DNA from: a bacterium
GTDB taxonomy: Bacteria > Bacillota_I > Bacilli_A > Izemoplasmatales > Izemoplasmataceae
Assembly (NCBI GenBank): GCA_018400875.1
Contig: JAGYLV010000002.1
Coordinates: forward strand, 1 to 64,000
Length of the DNA: 64,000 nucleotides
Direction: 5' to 3'
Shown: positions 15,639-24,112 of the stretch, piece by piece
How positions within the stretch are numbered: position 1 is the first letter of the stretch
Layout: each line of letters starts with the position of its first letter
Translations under genes and position numbers: made by a program
Notes under the pieces: generated by a model
The model's database searches: none
Told to the model about the DNA's origin: nothing
Seen by the model: the letters and a program-made list of their open reading frames with translations, nothing else

Positions 15639-16289
15639 TTATCCTTCTTTCACCATGCTGTATAGTTTTTCTACGAGCGCTGCAATTGAATAATCTTTGG
15701 TGTCAATTTCAATCGCATCTGACGCTTTTTTAAGCGGATTATGCATTCGGTTCGAATCATAATCATCGCGGGTTTTAATATCATTCACGAGCTGTTCTAG
15801 GGAAACGGATTCACCACTTTTGAGCATGTCTTTCATCCGGCGCTTTGCCCGGGTCACGGGATCGGCGGTCAAGAAAAACTTAAACGGTGCATCGGGTAAG
15901 ACGACGGTGCCAATGTCACGCCCATCCATCACCACGTCATGTTTTTCTGCGATGGCTTGCTGGCGGTTGACCAAGGCTTCCCGCACATATTTGTGTGAGG
16001 CCACCAATGAAACATGCTGCGACGTCAGGGGGGAGCGGATTTTCTTTTCGATGTTCACGTTGTCTAAGATGAGTTCACCGTCTTGGAAATAAAAATCGGT
16101 CGAGTCAATGAAATCAAACGCGGCTTCATCGGCGAGATCGATTCCTAATTCTAAGGCTTTGACAGTGACGGCCCGGTACATGGCTCCTGTGTCGAGATGC
16201 ATGATGTTGAGTCGCTTCGCTAAGGCCTTAGCAATGGTGGATTTTCCAGCACCTGCGGGGCCATCAATCGCGATTTGTATCGGGGGCAT
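15639..16289 (-). CDS. cmk: Cytidylate kinase
   Basis: Phosphorylates CMP and dCMP with ATP for nucleotide salvage and for recycling CMP released in lipid synthesis. Visible features are the P-loop DGPAGAGKST at residues 9-18, LDTGAMYRAVT, the CMP-binding DGRDIGTVV near residue 120 and a LID region with RAKRR. The 216-residue length is normal. First gene of the cmk-rpsA-der operon, with a clear promoter and GAGGTG ribosome-binding site. Confidence 0.96.
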   Translation of the reverse strand: MPPIQIAIDGPAGAGKSTIAKALAKRLNIMHLDTGAMYRAVTVKALELGIDLADEAAFDFIDSTDFYFQDGELILDNVNIEKKIRSPLTSQHVSLVASHKYVREALVNRQQAIAEKHDVVMDGRDIGTVVLPDAPFKFFLTADPVTRAKRRMKDMLKSGESVSLEQLVNDIKTRDDYDSNRMHNPLKKASDAIEIDTKDYSIAALVEKLYSMVKEG

Positions 16290-16318
16290 TTTTTCACCTC
16301 TTTAAACGTACCTATTAT

Positions 16319-16347
16319 ATCATATAGAAAGCCCTAAGGCTTGTCAA
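16319..16347 (-). promoter_or_regulatory. cmk-rpsA-der promoter
   Basis: On the minus strand TTGACA, 17 bp and TATGAT form a near-consensus promoter. GCCCTA and TAGGGC arms flank the -35, which may be chance. Confidence 0.7.
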
Positions 16348-16371
16348 ATAGGGCCAAAAACCCACTTTTTA

Positions 16372-16401
16372 TTGAACCCTTAATGGTTAGCATGCTACAC
16401 T
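16372..16401 (+). promoter_or_regulatory. Probable hppA promoter
   Basis: TTGAAC, 18 bp and TACACT with an upstream TGC (extended -10) precede the start by about 30 bases. A strong CGGAGG lies just before the ATG. Confidence 0.5.
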
Positions 16402-16430
16402 AAATTATCTTAAACTTTACGGAGGCACAC

Positions 16431-18455
16431 ATGGAATCGTGGATTTTTCTCACCTTGATTTTTGGCGTCATGGCACTCCTTTATGCGGTCGTATTATTTC
16501 GCAAGATTAAAAAAGTACAAAAAGGCGATGCCCGCGTGGAAGAAATTTCCGGTTACATTCGCGAAGGCGCGATGGCATTTTTAAGAAGAGAATATACCAT
16601 ATTGGCTGCCTTTGTCCTTATTCTCAGTATGGTCTTAGCCTTAGCCATCAATTTAGGCACCGCGGTGACCTTTGTGTTCGGGGCCACCTTATCGGCAACG
16701 GCAGGCTATTTAGGGATGCGGGGCGCCGTGGCGAGTAATTCCCGTGTGGCAACATCCGCCCGGGATGAAGGGATGAATAAAGCCTTAGATATTGCGTTTT
16801 CCGGCGGTGCGGTCATGGGGATGGCGGTGGTCGGCTTAGGGTTACTCGGCGTCATCGTCAGTTACATCGTTGGGATTTATCTGTTTGATATTGGGTTAGA
16901 AGCGATGATTGGCGTGATTACAGGCTTTGGACTGGGCGCTTCTTCCATCGCGCTGTTTTCCAGAGTCGGCGGCGGAATTTACACCAAAGCCGCCGATGTA
17001 GGGGCCGATTTAGTCGGTAAAATTGAAGCGGGGATCCCCGAAGATGACCCAAGGAATCCCGCGGTGATTGCCGATAACGTGGGCGACAACGTCGGCGATG
17101 TGGCCGGGATGGGCGCGGACCTGTTTGAAAGTTATGTCGGTTCGATCATCGCAGCCATGACACTCGGCGTCGTGGGATTCACTGAATTTCAATACGAAAA
17201 AGTATTATTTCCACTTTTACTTGCGGCCGTCGGGATTTTAGCCGCCATCATCGGTACGATGACGGTGAGAACCAAACAAGCCGACATGCCGCATAAAGTT
17301 TTAAAACAAGGGACGTATGTCGCGGGGGCGGTGTTTTTTATCTTTACCGCGGTCATTACCTGGTATTACGTCGAACAAGGTATCTTTGAGGATTATGGCA
17401 TCTTCTTTGCCATCATCGCGGGACTGGGGGTTGGATTGTTCATTGGATTTGTCACAGAGATGTATACGTCCAGTGATTTCCAACGCGTCAAAGACATTGC
17501 CAGACAATCCCAAACCGGGCATGCGACCAACATCATTGGCGGGCTTTCCATCGGTATGCAATCCACAGCGGTTCCCATCATCGCGATTGGCTTGGTCATT
17601 TTAGTCGCCTTTGAACTGGCGGGCCTTTATGGCATCGCCCTCAGTGCGGTCGGCATGCTCGCGACCACGGGGATGACCATTGCCATCGATGCGTATGGAC
17701 CGATTGCCGATAACGCGGGCGGCATCGCGGAAATGTGTGGAATGGATCCCAAAGTCCGGGAGATCACCGATAAACTCGACAGTGTGGGAAATACCACGGC
17801 CGCAATCGGTAAAGGCTTTGCCATCGGATCGGCGGCGCTCACCAGTTTGGCCCTTTTCAGTGCTTTTGTCAGCGCGGCGGGATTAACTTCGATTGATCTG
17901 ACGATTCCGAAAGTCATGGTCGGCATCTTAATTGGCGCGATGCTTCCGTTTTTATTCAGTTCGCTCACAATGTCATCGGTGGGACGAGCCGCCAACAAAA
18001 TGATTGATGAAGTCCGTCGCCAATTTAAAGTGATGCCTGGCATTATGGATGGTACGGAAAAACCCGATTACGCCGAATGCGTGGATATTTCCACCAAAGC
18101 GGCACTCAAAGAAATGATTTTACCTGGAGTTTTAGCTGTTTTAGCCCCACTCACCGTCGGCTTCTTACTCGGCGCTGAAAGCCTGGGGGGATTACTCGGG
18201 GGTGCCTTAGCCAGTGGCATCGCCATGGCCATTTTTATGGCCAATGCAGGCGGGGCGTGGGATAACGCGAAAAAATTCATCGAAGAAGGCAATGAAGGCG
18301 GGAAATCGTCCGAAGCGCATAAAGCGTCCGTCACCGGAGATACCGTCGGGGATCCATTTAAAGATACTTCCGGGCCATCGATCAACATTCTCATTAAACT
18401 AATGAGTATCGTATCACTTGTCTTTGCGGCTCTATTCGGCACTGGTTTATTTTAA
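16431..18455 (+). CDS. hppA: K+-stimulated membrane-bound pyrophosphatase (H+- or Na+-translocating)
   Basis: Integral membrane enzyme that couples PPi hydrolysis to cation export. It has 674 residues and about 16 membrane helices. The catalytic loop shows [21 protein letters not shown] and the acidic [16 protein letters not shown] near residues 190-225, with a matching set [16 protein letters not shown] near the C-terminus. [10 protein letters not shown] near residue 455 has Ala where K+-independent enzymes have Lys, marking the K+-dependent subfamily. Whether Na+ or H+ is pumped cannot be settled by eye. A monocistronic gene divergent from cmk. The genome also encodes soluble pyrophosphatase (ppa) 41 kb away. 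Confidence 0.95.
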   Translation: MESWIFLTLIFGVMALLYAVVLFRKIKKVQKGDARVEEISGYIREGAMAFLRREYTILAAFVLILSMVLALAINLGTAVTFVFGATLSATAGYLGMRGAVASNSRVATSARDEGMNKALDIAFSGGAVMGMAVVGLGLLGVIVSYIVGIYLFDIGLEAMIGVITGFGLGASSIALFSRVGGGIYTKAADVGADLVGKIEAGIPEDDPRNPAVIADNVGDNVGDVAGMGADLFESYVGSIIAAMTLGVVGFTEFQYEKVLFPLLLAAVGILAAIIGTMTVRTKQADMPHKVLKQGTYVAGAVFFIFTAVITWYYVEQGIFEDYGIFFAIIAGLGVGLFIGFVTEMYTSSDFQRVKDIARQSQTGHATNIIGGLSIGMQSTAVPIIAIGLVILVAFELAGLYGIALSAVGMLATTGMTIAIDAYGPIADNAGGIAEMCGMDPKVREITDKLDSVGNTTAAIGKGFAIGSAALTSLALFSAFVSAAGLTSIDLTIPKVMVGILIGAMLPFLFSSLTMSSVGRAANKMIDEVRRQFKVMPGIMDGTEKPDYAECVDISTKAALKEMILPGVLAVLAPLTVGFLLGAESLGGLLGGALASGIAMAIFMANAGGAWDNAKKFIEEGNEGGKSSEAHKASVTGDTVGDPFKDTSGPSINILIKLMSIVSLVFAALFGTGLF

Positions 18456-18467
18456 AAAAGTACAATT

Positions 18468-18506
18468 AAAAAGCGCGCGACCTTAGGTCGTGCGCTTATT
18501 TTTTTA
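18468..18506. terminator. Bidirectional terminator between hppA and rluB
   Basis: AAGCGCGCGACC and GGTCGTGCGCTT flank TTA, with a T-run on the plus side and an A-run on the other. It serves the two convergent genes and reaches the rluB stop codon. Confidence 0.88.
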
Positions 18507-19211
18507 AAGTTGATGTAAGGTTTTACGTTCATGGGGTTTTAAATCGCGGTACTGGCCTTTTTTTAACCCTTCTAAGGTTAAAGGACCCAGCTGCACGCGT
18601 TTAAGTCGTGTCACTTCGTGGCCAAACTCTGAAAGCATCCGCTTAATTTGATTGTTTTTGCCTTCTTTTAATGTGAGCTGACACGTCGTTTTTTCACTCG
18701 TCGGATTGACTTTGACATGGGAGACTTGAACGGGCTTTAGTTTAACTTTATCTAAAATCATCCCTTTTTCAAAGATGTGCGAGGTCTTGCGTCTGAGGAC
18801 GCCGGTAAATGACACTTCATAGACTTTTTCGATTTCTTTATTCGGTTGCGTCAGATGATTGGCAAGGTCGCCTTCATTGGTAATGAGGAGCAGCCCTGAG
18901 GTGTCATAATCCAACCGGCCAACCGGGTAGAGTCGCCGTTTATCGTGGATGAAATCTAAAACGGTGGGGCGGTCTTTATCATCGGAGGTGGTCGACACGC
19001 ACCCTTCCGGTTTATAAAAGACATACGTGATGGGTTCTTCTTTGGATAAAGCTTTTCCATCGACCACGATATCATCGCTCGGGGAGGCTTTCGTCCCTAA
19101 GGTTGTGACGATTTGCCCGTTGACAGACACTTTGCCTTCGGTGATTAAACTTTCGGCTTTGCGGCGAGAAGTGATGCCGCTTTGGGCGATGATTTTTTGT
19201 AAGCGATCCAT
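18504..19211 (-). CDS. rluB: rRNA pseudouridine synthase, RluB/RsuA family
   Basis: Converts a uridine in rRNA to pseudouridine. An N-terminal S4 RNA-binding domain (MDRLQKIIAQSGITSRRKAE..., residues 1-60) is followed by the catalytic domain with GRLDYDTSGLLL carrying the catalytic Asp near residue 100 and NQIKRML near 190. Length 235 fits the 23S RluB or 16S RsuA branch; RluB is the usual Firmicutes member. Its start overlaps the preceding corC-like stop as TAATG, so the two genes are co-translated. Confidence 0.9.
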   Translation of the reverse strand: MDRLQKIIAQSGITSRRKAESLITEGKVSVNGQIVTTLGTKASPSDDIVVDGKALSKEEPITYVFYKPEGCVSTTSDDKDRPTVLDFIHDKRRLYPVGRLDYDTSGLLLITNEGDLANHLTQPNKEIEKVYEVSFTGVLRRKTSHIFEKGMILDKVKLKPVQVSHVKVNPTSEKTTCQLTLKEGKNNQIKRMLSEFGHEVTRLKRVQLGPLTLEGLKKGQYRDLKPHERKTLHQL

Positions 19212-20515
19212 TAGGACTCCTTCGGTTTTTCCTCAGTTTCTATGGTTAGTAAGACCGTTTTAATCCGCCGCTCTTCGATTTTCTTAATGACAAACTTGAG
19301 TTTGAATACGGTATCCGGGACGTCGTGATCATAACTGGCTTTGGCGTGCTGGTAAGTCACCACCGTGCCTTCTTCGACAATGTCTTCAAATTGATTGTAA
19401 ATGTAAGACCCCACGGATTCATCGGGGTTTTCAGGTTCGCCCAGTTCCAACTCATCAAATAAATCATGCATCGAAATATCGGCGTTGAGTAAATAATCGT
19501 TCGCACTTTCCCGTTGGATGAAATCCGGTTCAATGTCATCGTGCTCATCGTAGATTTCACCCACCAGTTCTTCTAAGGCATCTTCCATCGTGACAATGCC
19601 GCTGGTGCCCCCGTATTCATCGGTGACGACAGCTAAATGCATGTTTTCGCGTTGCAACGTTTCAATGAGCGTATCCACTCGCATCGCTTTCGGGACAAAG
19701 ATGGGTTTTTTGAGTAAGGCTCTCAGATCAAAGGGAGCGCCGGTGATCAGCATGGTGAAAAAATCACGCTCATTGAGAATCCCAATGACGTTATCACGGG
19801 TTTCTGAAAAGACCGGCATCCGGGAAAATTGGTGTTCAAAGAACACCGCTTTAATCGTCTCCACATCATCGGTTTCATCGAGGGCAATCATATCGACGCG
19901 TGGAGTCATGATTTCTTTGACTTTTTTGTCTCTTAAATCAAGCACACTTTGGAGCATTTCCGCTTCATCTTCATCGATGGAACCTTCTTCTTCCATCGTA
20001 TCAATGATGGTTTCCAGTTCATCTTCGGTGACCGTGATGGTCACGGTGTGATTGTCTTTGATCATCAACCGCTTAATCCCGATAAAGACGGCCGTGATGG
20101 GTCTTAAAAGTTTGATGATGAAATACATAATCCCGCTGATTTTTAAGGCGATGGCATCGGAATAAACTTTACCGTAACTTTTGGGGATGATTTCCCCAAA
20201 GATTAAAATGACCGTTGTCATGATGAAGGTATTGAGCGTCGCACTCACCGCATCCGACGTATTAAAAAGCGTCACGATGACGCCTAAAGAGACGGAGGCT
20301 ATGGCGATATTGGCCAGATTGTTTCCGACTAAAATGGTCGAAAGGGTAAGGTCAAAGTGGTCATGGACCCAGAGGGCTTTCTTACTCCCGGGTTTTTTCT
20401 CATCGATGGCATGTTTCAAACGAATTGGGTTAATTGATGAAAAAACAGTTTCACTCATAGAAAAAAAGGAACTTAAAATTAAGAGTCCGATGAGTATGAT
20501 TATCGATGGCAGCAT
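19211..20515 (-). CDS. Hemolysin-family CNNM/CorC membrane protein (DUF21-CBS-CorC_HlyC)
   Basis: Membrane protein of 434 residues. DUF21 transmembrane domain occupies about residues 1-150 with SMSETVFSS and KSYGKVYSD motifs. A CBS-domain pair follows at about 195-335, including the conserved MTPRVDM at its start and DEYGGTSGIVTMEDALEELVGEI near 290. A CorC/HlyC transporter-associated domain ends the protein. Family members export Mg2+ or Na+ or confer resistance; the historic name hemolysin (TlyC) is usually misleading. It is the first gene of a pair with rluB. Confidence 0.9.
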   Translation of the reverse strand: MLPSIIILIGLLILSSFFSMSETVFSSINPIRLKHAIDEKKPGSKKALWVHDHFDLTLSTILVGNNLANIAIASVSLGVIVTLFNTSDAVSATLNTFIMTTVILIFGEIIPKSYGKVYSDAIALKISGIMYFIIKLLRPITAVFIGIKRLMIKDNHTVTITVTEDELETIIDTMEEEGSIDEDEAEMLQSVLDLRDKKVKEIMTPRVDMIALDETDDVETIKAVFFEHQFSRMPVFSETRDNVIGILNERDFFTMLITGAPFDLRALLKKPIFVPKAMRVDTLIETLQRENMHLAVVTDEYGGTSGIVTMEDALEELVGEIYDEHDDIEPDFIQRESANDYLLNADISMHDLFDELELGEPENPDESVGSYIYNQFEDIVEEGTVVTYQHAKASYDHDVPDTVFKLKFVIKKIEERRIKTVLLTIETEEKPKES

Positions 20516-20565
20516 AAATTCACCGCCTCGTGAGGGTCAGAAAGGTCCAAGAAACACTCACTCCT

Positions 20566-21123
20566 TTAGGCTTTCGCCATGTATTTACCGGTTGAGGTAT
20601 TAATCCAAATTTTATCGTTTTCGTTCACAAACAAAGGCACTTGTAAGAGATAGCCCGTTTCCACGGTCGCATCTTTGGTCGCATTGTTGACGGTGTTGCC
20701 TTTGACGCCGGGCACGGTTTCACTCACAGTCAACGCGACTTTTTCGGGTAAGTCAACGCCGATGATTTCATCTTTATAGCGTTTGATTGATACCATCATG
20801 GTCTCAATCAAGAAGTTTTTTTCGTAATTGATGCGTTCAATGGGAATTTCGATTTGATCGTAAGTTTCCGTATTCATGAAGACATACGCCGGGCCGTTGG
20901 CATAAAGAAACTGCATTTCTTGTTTGTCGATCATCGCGGTTTGCACTTTTTCTCCGGCGCGCCACGTTTTCTCGATGACAGCTCCGGTTCTTAAATTACG
21001 CAGTTTGGAACGGACAAAGGCACTGCCTTTTCCAGGTTTGACATGTTGAAACTCCATGATGGAAAAGATATTCCCATCGTGTTCAATGGTCAAACCGGTT
21101 TTAAAATCATTACTGGTTGTCAT
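20566..21123 (-). CDS. efp: Translation elongation factor P
   Basis: Rescues ribosomes stalled on polyproline. 185 residues, three OB-like domains. The N-terminal domain shows the loop [15 protein letters not shown] at about residues 29-43, where PGKG carries the Lys (near residue 32) that receives modification in bacteria. Bacillus-type efp uses a different modification from E. coli beta-lysine; no modification gene is adjacent. The C-terminal signature region reads [21 protein letters not shown] good promoter and AAGGAG lie upstream. Confidence 0.96.
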   Translation of the reverse strand: MTTSNDFKTGLTIEHDGNIFSIMEFQHVKPGKGSAFVRSKLRNLRTGAVIEKTWRAGEKVQTAMIDKQEMQFLYANGPAYVFMNTETYDQIEIPIERINYEKNFLIETMMVSIKRYKDEIIGVDLPEKVALTVSETVPGVKGNTVNNATKDATVETGYLLQVPLFVNENDKIWINTSTGKYMAKA

Positions 21124-21152
21124 TGGGACTCCTTCTTGGGTTCAATAAAACT

Positions 21153-21181
21153 ATTATAAAGAAACGACCTTCTTTTGTCTA
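21153..21181 (-). promoter_or_regulatory. efp promoter
   Basis: Minus-strand TAGACA, 17 bp and TATAAT lie 30 bases upstream of the start. Confidence 0.65.
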
Positions 21182-21183
21182 TA

Positions 21184-22170
21184 TTAAAGACGGTACCAAG
21201 CATCCCCTTCAAAGGCGTTGAAGCCCACATAAAGAGCGTCTGCTTGAAAGGTTAATGTGTAGGCCGTCCCGCTTTTTTCCAAGGTCACCGTGTGAACATG
21301 GTCCGCGGTTTGATCCATCTTGACGATGCGCATATCCTCAATCAATGTTCTTAAGGTTTTAAAGGGTTTTTCAACCGCTGTGTCCCCTTCGTCTAACCGG
21401 ATGACTTCAAACGCTTTAAATACCAAAATACCTGCATCGGTTTTTTGCGTTTTCATTGCCCCATTGGATGGGTGCGTCGCGGTCACCTTCACGGATTTAA
21501 ACGTCACAGCCGCGGTCCGGTCTTTAAGCCGTTTGAGTCCGGTGAGTTTTGTCCCAGAAAATTCTAACGTATCCCAGGTCACTTCGGCGTAATAGCGGTA
21601 TTTCTTTGAAAACCGTTCATGAACGGAAAGCTCTTCATGGGCCGTGGTTTCTTCCACGACCAATTTTTCTGGGGTAAAATAAATTCGGTACGGATACGCG
21701 GTTCCCGTAAGCCCTTCGGCTTTGAAGATCTGGATCAATCCATCGATCACGGGTTTAGGAAACCGCGCCCGCGCTAAGAAAAACCGTGTATCTAACCCTT
21801 CAATGAAAATGAACTGGGGTTGAATGCGCACCTTTTGAATCGCTTTGAACTCAATGGTTTTAAAACTTTTTTCATCGTCCAAGCCAAGCCCGTCGCGGCA
21901 AATAAAAAGCCGTTTGGGTTTTAAATGACGCGTCAGCCAAACATCGATGACGCCCATAAGCCCTGCCGTACTTATGAGCCCTAGCAAAATGCCAGTCGTT
22001 TGACCCACTAAAAGCCATACGGGAATCAAGGCGGTAAATAATAAACCGAAAACCATGCGACGTTCGTGGTGATAAATGACCGATGATACGGTAAACGCAT
22101 CATCCAGTGTGGTTTTATGACGCCATTCAAAGGCATCTTTTAAAGGAAGGGTCGTTTCAATCTTTGCCAT
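21184..22170 (-). CDS. Hypothetical membrane protein with PH-like soluble domain
   Basis: I do not recognise this 328-residue protein. Two adjacent hydrophobic helices lie at about residues 38-80, leaving a large, beta-rich cytosolic part with many alternating hydrophobic strands. The arrangement (short N-term, helical hairpin, then a pleckstrin-like strand region) resembles bacterial YcxB/bPH-type proteins, but I see no diagnostic motif. The ORF track starts 19 codons earlier; I prefer ATG (MAKIETTLP) at 22170, since the longer version would overlap the divergent rhodanese gene and its promoter. It lies alone downstream of that promoter region. Confidence 0.55.
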   Translation of the reverse strand: MAKIETTLPLKDAFEWRHKTTLDDAFTVSSVIYHHERRMVFGLLFTALIPVWLLVGQTTGILLGLISTAGLMGVIDVWLTRHLKPKRLFICRDGLGLDDEKSFKTIEFKAIQKVRIQPQFIFIEGLDTRFFLARARFPKPVIDGLIQIFKAEGLTGTAYPYRIYFTPEKLVVEETTAHEELSVHERFSKKYRYYAEVTWDTLEFSGTKLTGLKRLKDRTAAVTFKSVKVTATHPSNGAMKTQKTDAGILVFKAFEVIRLDEGDTAVEKPFKTLRTLIEDMRIVKMDQTADHVHTVTLEKSGTAYTLTFQADALYVGFNAFEGDAWYRL

Positions 22171-22191
22171 AACATCTCGCTTTAAATACGA

Positions 22192-22197
22192 TATAAT
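22192..22197 (+). promoter_or_regulatory. -10 element of the rhodanese-like gene
   Basis: TATAAT lies 16 bases before the ATG, with GGGAGG between them as ribosome-binding site. It gives a very short 5' leader. Confidence 0.5.
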
Positions 22198-22213
22198 TAA
22201 ATGGGAGGTTTCT

Positions 22214-22585
22214 ATGGAAATATTCATTACCTACATCATCCCCATTATTTTAGGGGTGACCATTGGACTTGTTTTGATGGCACTTAAAGACTATTATACC
22301 GCAAAAATTACAGGCTTAGACACCGAAACCTTTCAAGAAGGCATGCGGAAAGCCCAACTGATTGACGTCCGGCCGAAAAAGGCCTATGAACAAGGAAAAA
22401 TCAAAGGCGCCCGACATTTCTCTGTGGCGCAATTGACCCATAAAAATCAAACCAAAGTACGGAAAGATTTACCGGTTTATTTGTATCATTCATCAAAATT
22501 CAAGGTCAAAAGAGCCGCCCGGCGCATCGCACTCGCCGGCTATCAAGACGTCTATTACTTAAACAATCCTTATATAAACGAATAA
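22214..22585 (+). CDS. Membrane-anchored rhodanese-like protein lacking the catalytic Cys
   Basis: 123 residues: one N-terminal membrane helix (about residues 3-23), then a rhodanese fold with LIDVRPKKAYEQGKIKGARHF near residue 49. At the active-site loop, where rhodaneses have C-x5-R (e.g. CxSGxRS), this protein reads YLYHSSKFKVKRA, with His or Ser in place of Cys. It is therefore unlikely to transfer sulfur and may be a binding module. The overall plan resembles B. subtilis YqhL, which does keep Cys. Single gene with its own promoter and terminator. Confidence 0.75.
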   Translation: MEIFITYIIPIILGVTIGLVLMALKDYYTAKITGLDTETFQEGMRKAQLIDVRPKKAYEQGKIKGARHFSVAQLTHKNQTKVRKDLPVYLYHSSKFKVKRAARRIALAGYQDVYYLNNPYINE

Positions 22586-22610
22586 AACGGGCTTAATCGC
22601 CCGTTTTTTC
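22583..22610. terminator. Terminator overlapping the 3' end of the adjacent minus-strand gene
   Basis: AAAACGGGC and GCCCGTTTT flank TTAATC, with a T-run on the plus side. The same stem spans the last codons of the minus-strand hypothetical gene and could end its transcript too. Confidence 0.8.
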
Positions 22611-22958
22611 ATGCATTTCGATGGTGGTAAATGTGATTTCTTGTAAGAGCCCTTCAGCCGTTTCTAAGCGAATCCAGAGGCCATCATCCAACCGTTTAAT
22701 GTCAAAATCATGGATGTAAAAAAGCGTGTCATTGAAATGCGCTTTTTTAAAACTGAAACTTTGCACCCCATGACAGATGACGATCACGCGGGTATCACGC
22801 CGAAACCGGGGATTATGGGTTTTTTTCAGCGTCAGATCAAGCGTGATCTGATCGCCTTCTAAATAGACGGCATTCACGACGCCGTCATAAAAGACCGGGA
22901 CATCCCCGATGCGTTTCATCAGTGCGGTTTCTTGAAGAATCTGAACGTGGTATTTCAT
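22593..22958 (-). CDS. Hypothetical protein
   Basis: 121-residue, soluble, beta-rich protein that I cannot assign. It has no signal peptide, membrane helix or recognisable motif; notable are the paired strand-like segments VFYDGVVNAVYLEGDQITLDL and RVIVICHGVQ. It begins one base before the stop of the old yellow enzyme gene, so the two are likely one transcript and translationally coupled. Function unknown. Confidence 0.6.
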   Translation of the reverse strand: MKYHVQILQETALMKRIGDVPVFYDGVVNAVYLEGDQITLDLTLKKTHNPRFRRDTRVIVICHGVQSFSFKKAHFNDTLFYIHDFDIKRLDDGLWIRLETAEGLLQEITFTTIEMHEKTGD

Positions 22959-22959
22959 C

Positions 22960-24066
22960 TCAATCGTCCTTTAAGATAAACCGTCCACCTTCGGCCAAGA
23001 TTTTTTGCCAACGGTGCAGGCGTTCAAACATTAAATCAGGGACTAAATCACTGGTGATCACCGTGTTAATGGGTTCTTTGGACGCGAGTTTATCGCCCCA
23101 TAAAGGATCGGCAATCAGCGTCATCCCCGTCGCCACACATTGATACCCAGATGCGAGGGCTTTTTCAACGTCTTCGAGATCGTTAATACCCCCCACGCCA
23201 ATCAAAGGAATGTCATCGTTTAAGACATCACTTAAGCGTTCAATGATGGGGGTCGTATTGGCAGGGTCTCTGAGCGAGGATTGGAGGTAATGCCCGGTGG
23301 AAAGATGTAAATAATCCACTTTGAGTGCGTTCAATTGTCTGATTAAATAGCGCGTGTCCGCAAGGGTAATCCCTGGCGTTTCCCGTTCTTCCGGGGACAG
23401 GCGGTACCCGAGTAAAAAGGGTTTTGTGGCTTCTTTTTGAATGCGTTCTTGCGCGGCTTTCACGAGCTCCACAATGAAGCGACTACGATTTTCGATCGAT
23501 CCGCCGTATTCATCGGTGCGCTGGTTACTTTGCGGGGAAAAGAATTGCTGCAATAAATACGTATTCGCCCCATGCAGTTCAACGCCATCATAGCCCGCTT
23601 GAATCGCCCGGGATATGGCGTCTAAAAAGTCTTCTTGAGTTTGTCTGACTTCATCTAAAGTCATGGCTCTGGGGGTGACGGTAAAATTCCGGTCTGCTTG
23701 AATCGCTGAAGGCGCTACGATATCATTCGGATCCGCAAATAAACTCGCATCGGCCATCCGGCCTCCATGATGCAGTTGCATGACGGCTTTAGCACCCCCC
23801 GCTTGAATTTTTTCTGCGAGGGTTTTGAGTCCAGGAATAAAACGGTCATCTTCAATGCTGATTTGTCTGGGAAAGGCGTGGGCACTTTTAGACACAGCCA
23901 CGGCGGCGGTAATGAGCATTCCTACCGTTTGACCGCGGGCTTCATAGTACGTGTATTCTTGATCGGATACGGTGTAATCTGGATTGGAACTGTACGTGGT
24001 CATGGGCGCCATCACGAGGCGATTTTTGAGGGTGACGGGTCCGATTTTCGTCGGCGTATTATACAT
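22960..24066 (-). CDS. NADH:flavin oxidoreductase, old yellow enzyme family
   Basis: FMN-dependent TIM-barrel reductase of electron-poor alkenes or 2-enoates. Features: NRLVMAPMTTYSS near residue 18 (FMN-binding start), QLHHGGR near 100, HGANTYLLQQFFSPQSNQRTDEYGGS with the family signature near 170, and a C-terminal GVGGIND and TGMTLIADP. 368 residues from the ATG at 24066; the ORF-track ATG three codons earlier lies only one base from AAGGAGG, so the internal Met is favoured. An extended TGCTATAAT promoter precedes it. Physiological substrate unknown. Confidence 0.9.
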   Translation of the reverse strand: MYNTPTKIGPVTLKNRLVMAPMTTYSSNPDYTVSDQEYTYYEARGQTVGMLITAAVAVSKSAHAFPRQISIEDDRFIPGLKTLAEKIQAGGAKAVMQLHHGGRMADASLFADPNDIVAPSAIQADRNFTVTPRAMTLDEVRQTQEDFLDAISRAIQAGYDGVELHGANTYLLQQFFSPQSNQRTDEYGGSIENRSRFIVELVKAAQERIQKEATKPFLLGYRLSPEERETPGITLADTRYLIRQLNALKVDYLHLSTGHYLQSSLRDPANTTPIIERLSDVLNDDIPLIGVGGINDLEDVEKALASGYQCVATGMTLIADPLWGDKLASKEPINTVITSDLVPDLMFERLHRWQKILAEGGRFILKDD

Positions 24067-24112
24067 AGATGTCATGCCTCCTTATCCGCATTATAGCACT
24101 CTTAAATACGGC

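Noticed and set aside
17010-18442. Long minus-strand ORFs inside hppA
   Set aside because: Shadow frames from the strong codon bias of a conserved membrane protein; composition rich in Met/Pro/Ala without motifs.
19211-20515. Calling the CorC-like protein a hemolysin
   Set aside because: DUF21-CBS-CorC architecture indicates an ion-transport-related membrane protein; the hemolysin name is historical.
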